5,597 bases of DNA from an uncultured Mollicutes bacterium (GTDB lineage: Bacteria > Bacillota_I > Bacilli_A > RFN20 > CAG-826), in contig UQXJ01000055.1 in the NCBI GenBank assembly GCA_900545015.1, forward strand, positions 1-5,597, written 5' to 3'. Both the position numbers and the translations under genes were made by a program. The notes beneath the pieces were generated by a model, which was not told where the DNA came from, made no database searches, and saw only the letters and a list, made by a program, of their open reading frames with translations. Of the stretch, positions 5,559-5,597 are shown in pieces (the first letter of the stretch is position 1; the number at the start of each line of letters is the position of its first letter).

Positions 5559-5597
5559 ATATTTAATGACGATTTTGTCAAATTAAATGATGATATG
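5559..5597 (+). pseudogene. Possible out-of-frame continuation of the transposase
   Basis: In the frame two bases after that of the truncated protein, 5559-5597 stays open to the window edge and reads IFNDDFVKLNDDM. This is the sort of charged segment that follows the cysteine cluster in related transposases. Joining it needs both loss of the TAG at 5551 and a single-base deletion repaired in the A-run at 5557-5559. The stretch is only 13 codons, so this is suggestive. Confidence 0.3.

Larger units (their letters stand above)
4221..5597 (+). mobile_element. IS1182-like insertion sequence, left end and body (right end beyond window)
   Basis: The element is inferred from its transposase and from the sequence in front of it. 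The probable left tip is the GGGGCTGTTGAAAAA at 4221-4235, a G-rich start of the kind seen at IS1182-type ends, 8 bases after the stop codon of the membrane protein gene. The matching right terminal repeat and any target duplication lie outside the window, so the exact tip is uncertain by several bases. The segment 4221-4341 is packed with inverted repeats, and the transposase reading frame is prematurely closed, so this copy may be a decaying remnant. Confidence 0.7.

Noticed and set aside
5551..5560. Programmed ribosomal frameshift restoring the transposase
   Set aside because: No slippery heptamer precedes the TAG, and the frame that would continue has its own TAA at 5556-5558; mutation is the simpler reading.

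Overview
This window reads as chromosomal DNA of an AT-rich, low-GC Gram-positive-type bacterium (Firmicutes/Bacilli or a Mollicutes relative). The reasons are strongly A/T-ending codons, AAGGAGG-type ribosome binding sites, short hairpin-plus-T-tract terminators, and a phosphoglycerate kinase carrying the extended loop and the VQNTRY variant that I associate with Mollicutes and Erysipelotrichia-like lineages. Trp is encoded by TGG and no reading frame contains TGA, so nothing points to the Mycoplasma UGA=Trp code. The exact lineage is inference.

Left part (1-3272): a central glycolysis cluster gap-pgk-tpiA, all on the + strand. A promoter with a perfect -10 box at 125-130 and a strong ribosome binding site drive gap. 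gap is followed by an intrinsic terminator (1201-1227). pgk starts only 26 bases beyond it and tpiA follows pgk after 3 bases, so the terminator probably acts as a partial attenuator that makes gap more abundant than pgk/tpiA. Together the enzymes interconvert dihydroxyacetone phosphate and glyceraldehyde 3-phosphate, oxidise the latter to 1,3-bisphosphoglycerate, and make ATP and 3-phosphoglycerate. A second strong terminator (3247-3272) closes the cluster. No phosphoglycerate mutase or enolase gene follows.

Middle part (3273-4213): a separately transcribed gene for a seven-helix membrane protein of the Bax inhibitor-1 / YetJ / YccA family. Its leader is about 120 nt with a stem-loop, and its Shine-Dalgarno lies unusually far from the start codon.

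Right part (about 4214-5597): the left end and most of the transposase of an IS1182-like (DUF772/DDE) insertion sequence, inserted directly after the Bax-inhibitor stop codon. The 128 bases before the transposase are dense with inverted repeats: a terminator-like fold, a perfect 20-bp palindrome, and an 11-bp hairpin whose left arm contains the probable -10 box and whose right arm runs into the transposase start codon. That arrangement would silence the transposase in read-through transcripts while sparing its own promoter's transcript. The transposase stops at 5553, after its cysteine cluster but before the expected third catalytic acidic residue, so this copy is probably inactive. The right end of the element is outside the window.

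I found no tRNA, rRNA or CRISPR array. The most notable material is the regulatory architecture of the IS left end; no wholly new system is evident.
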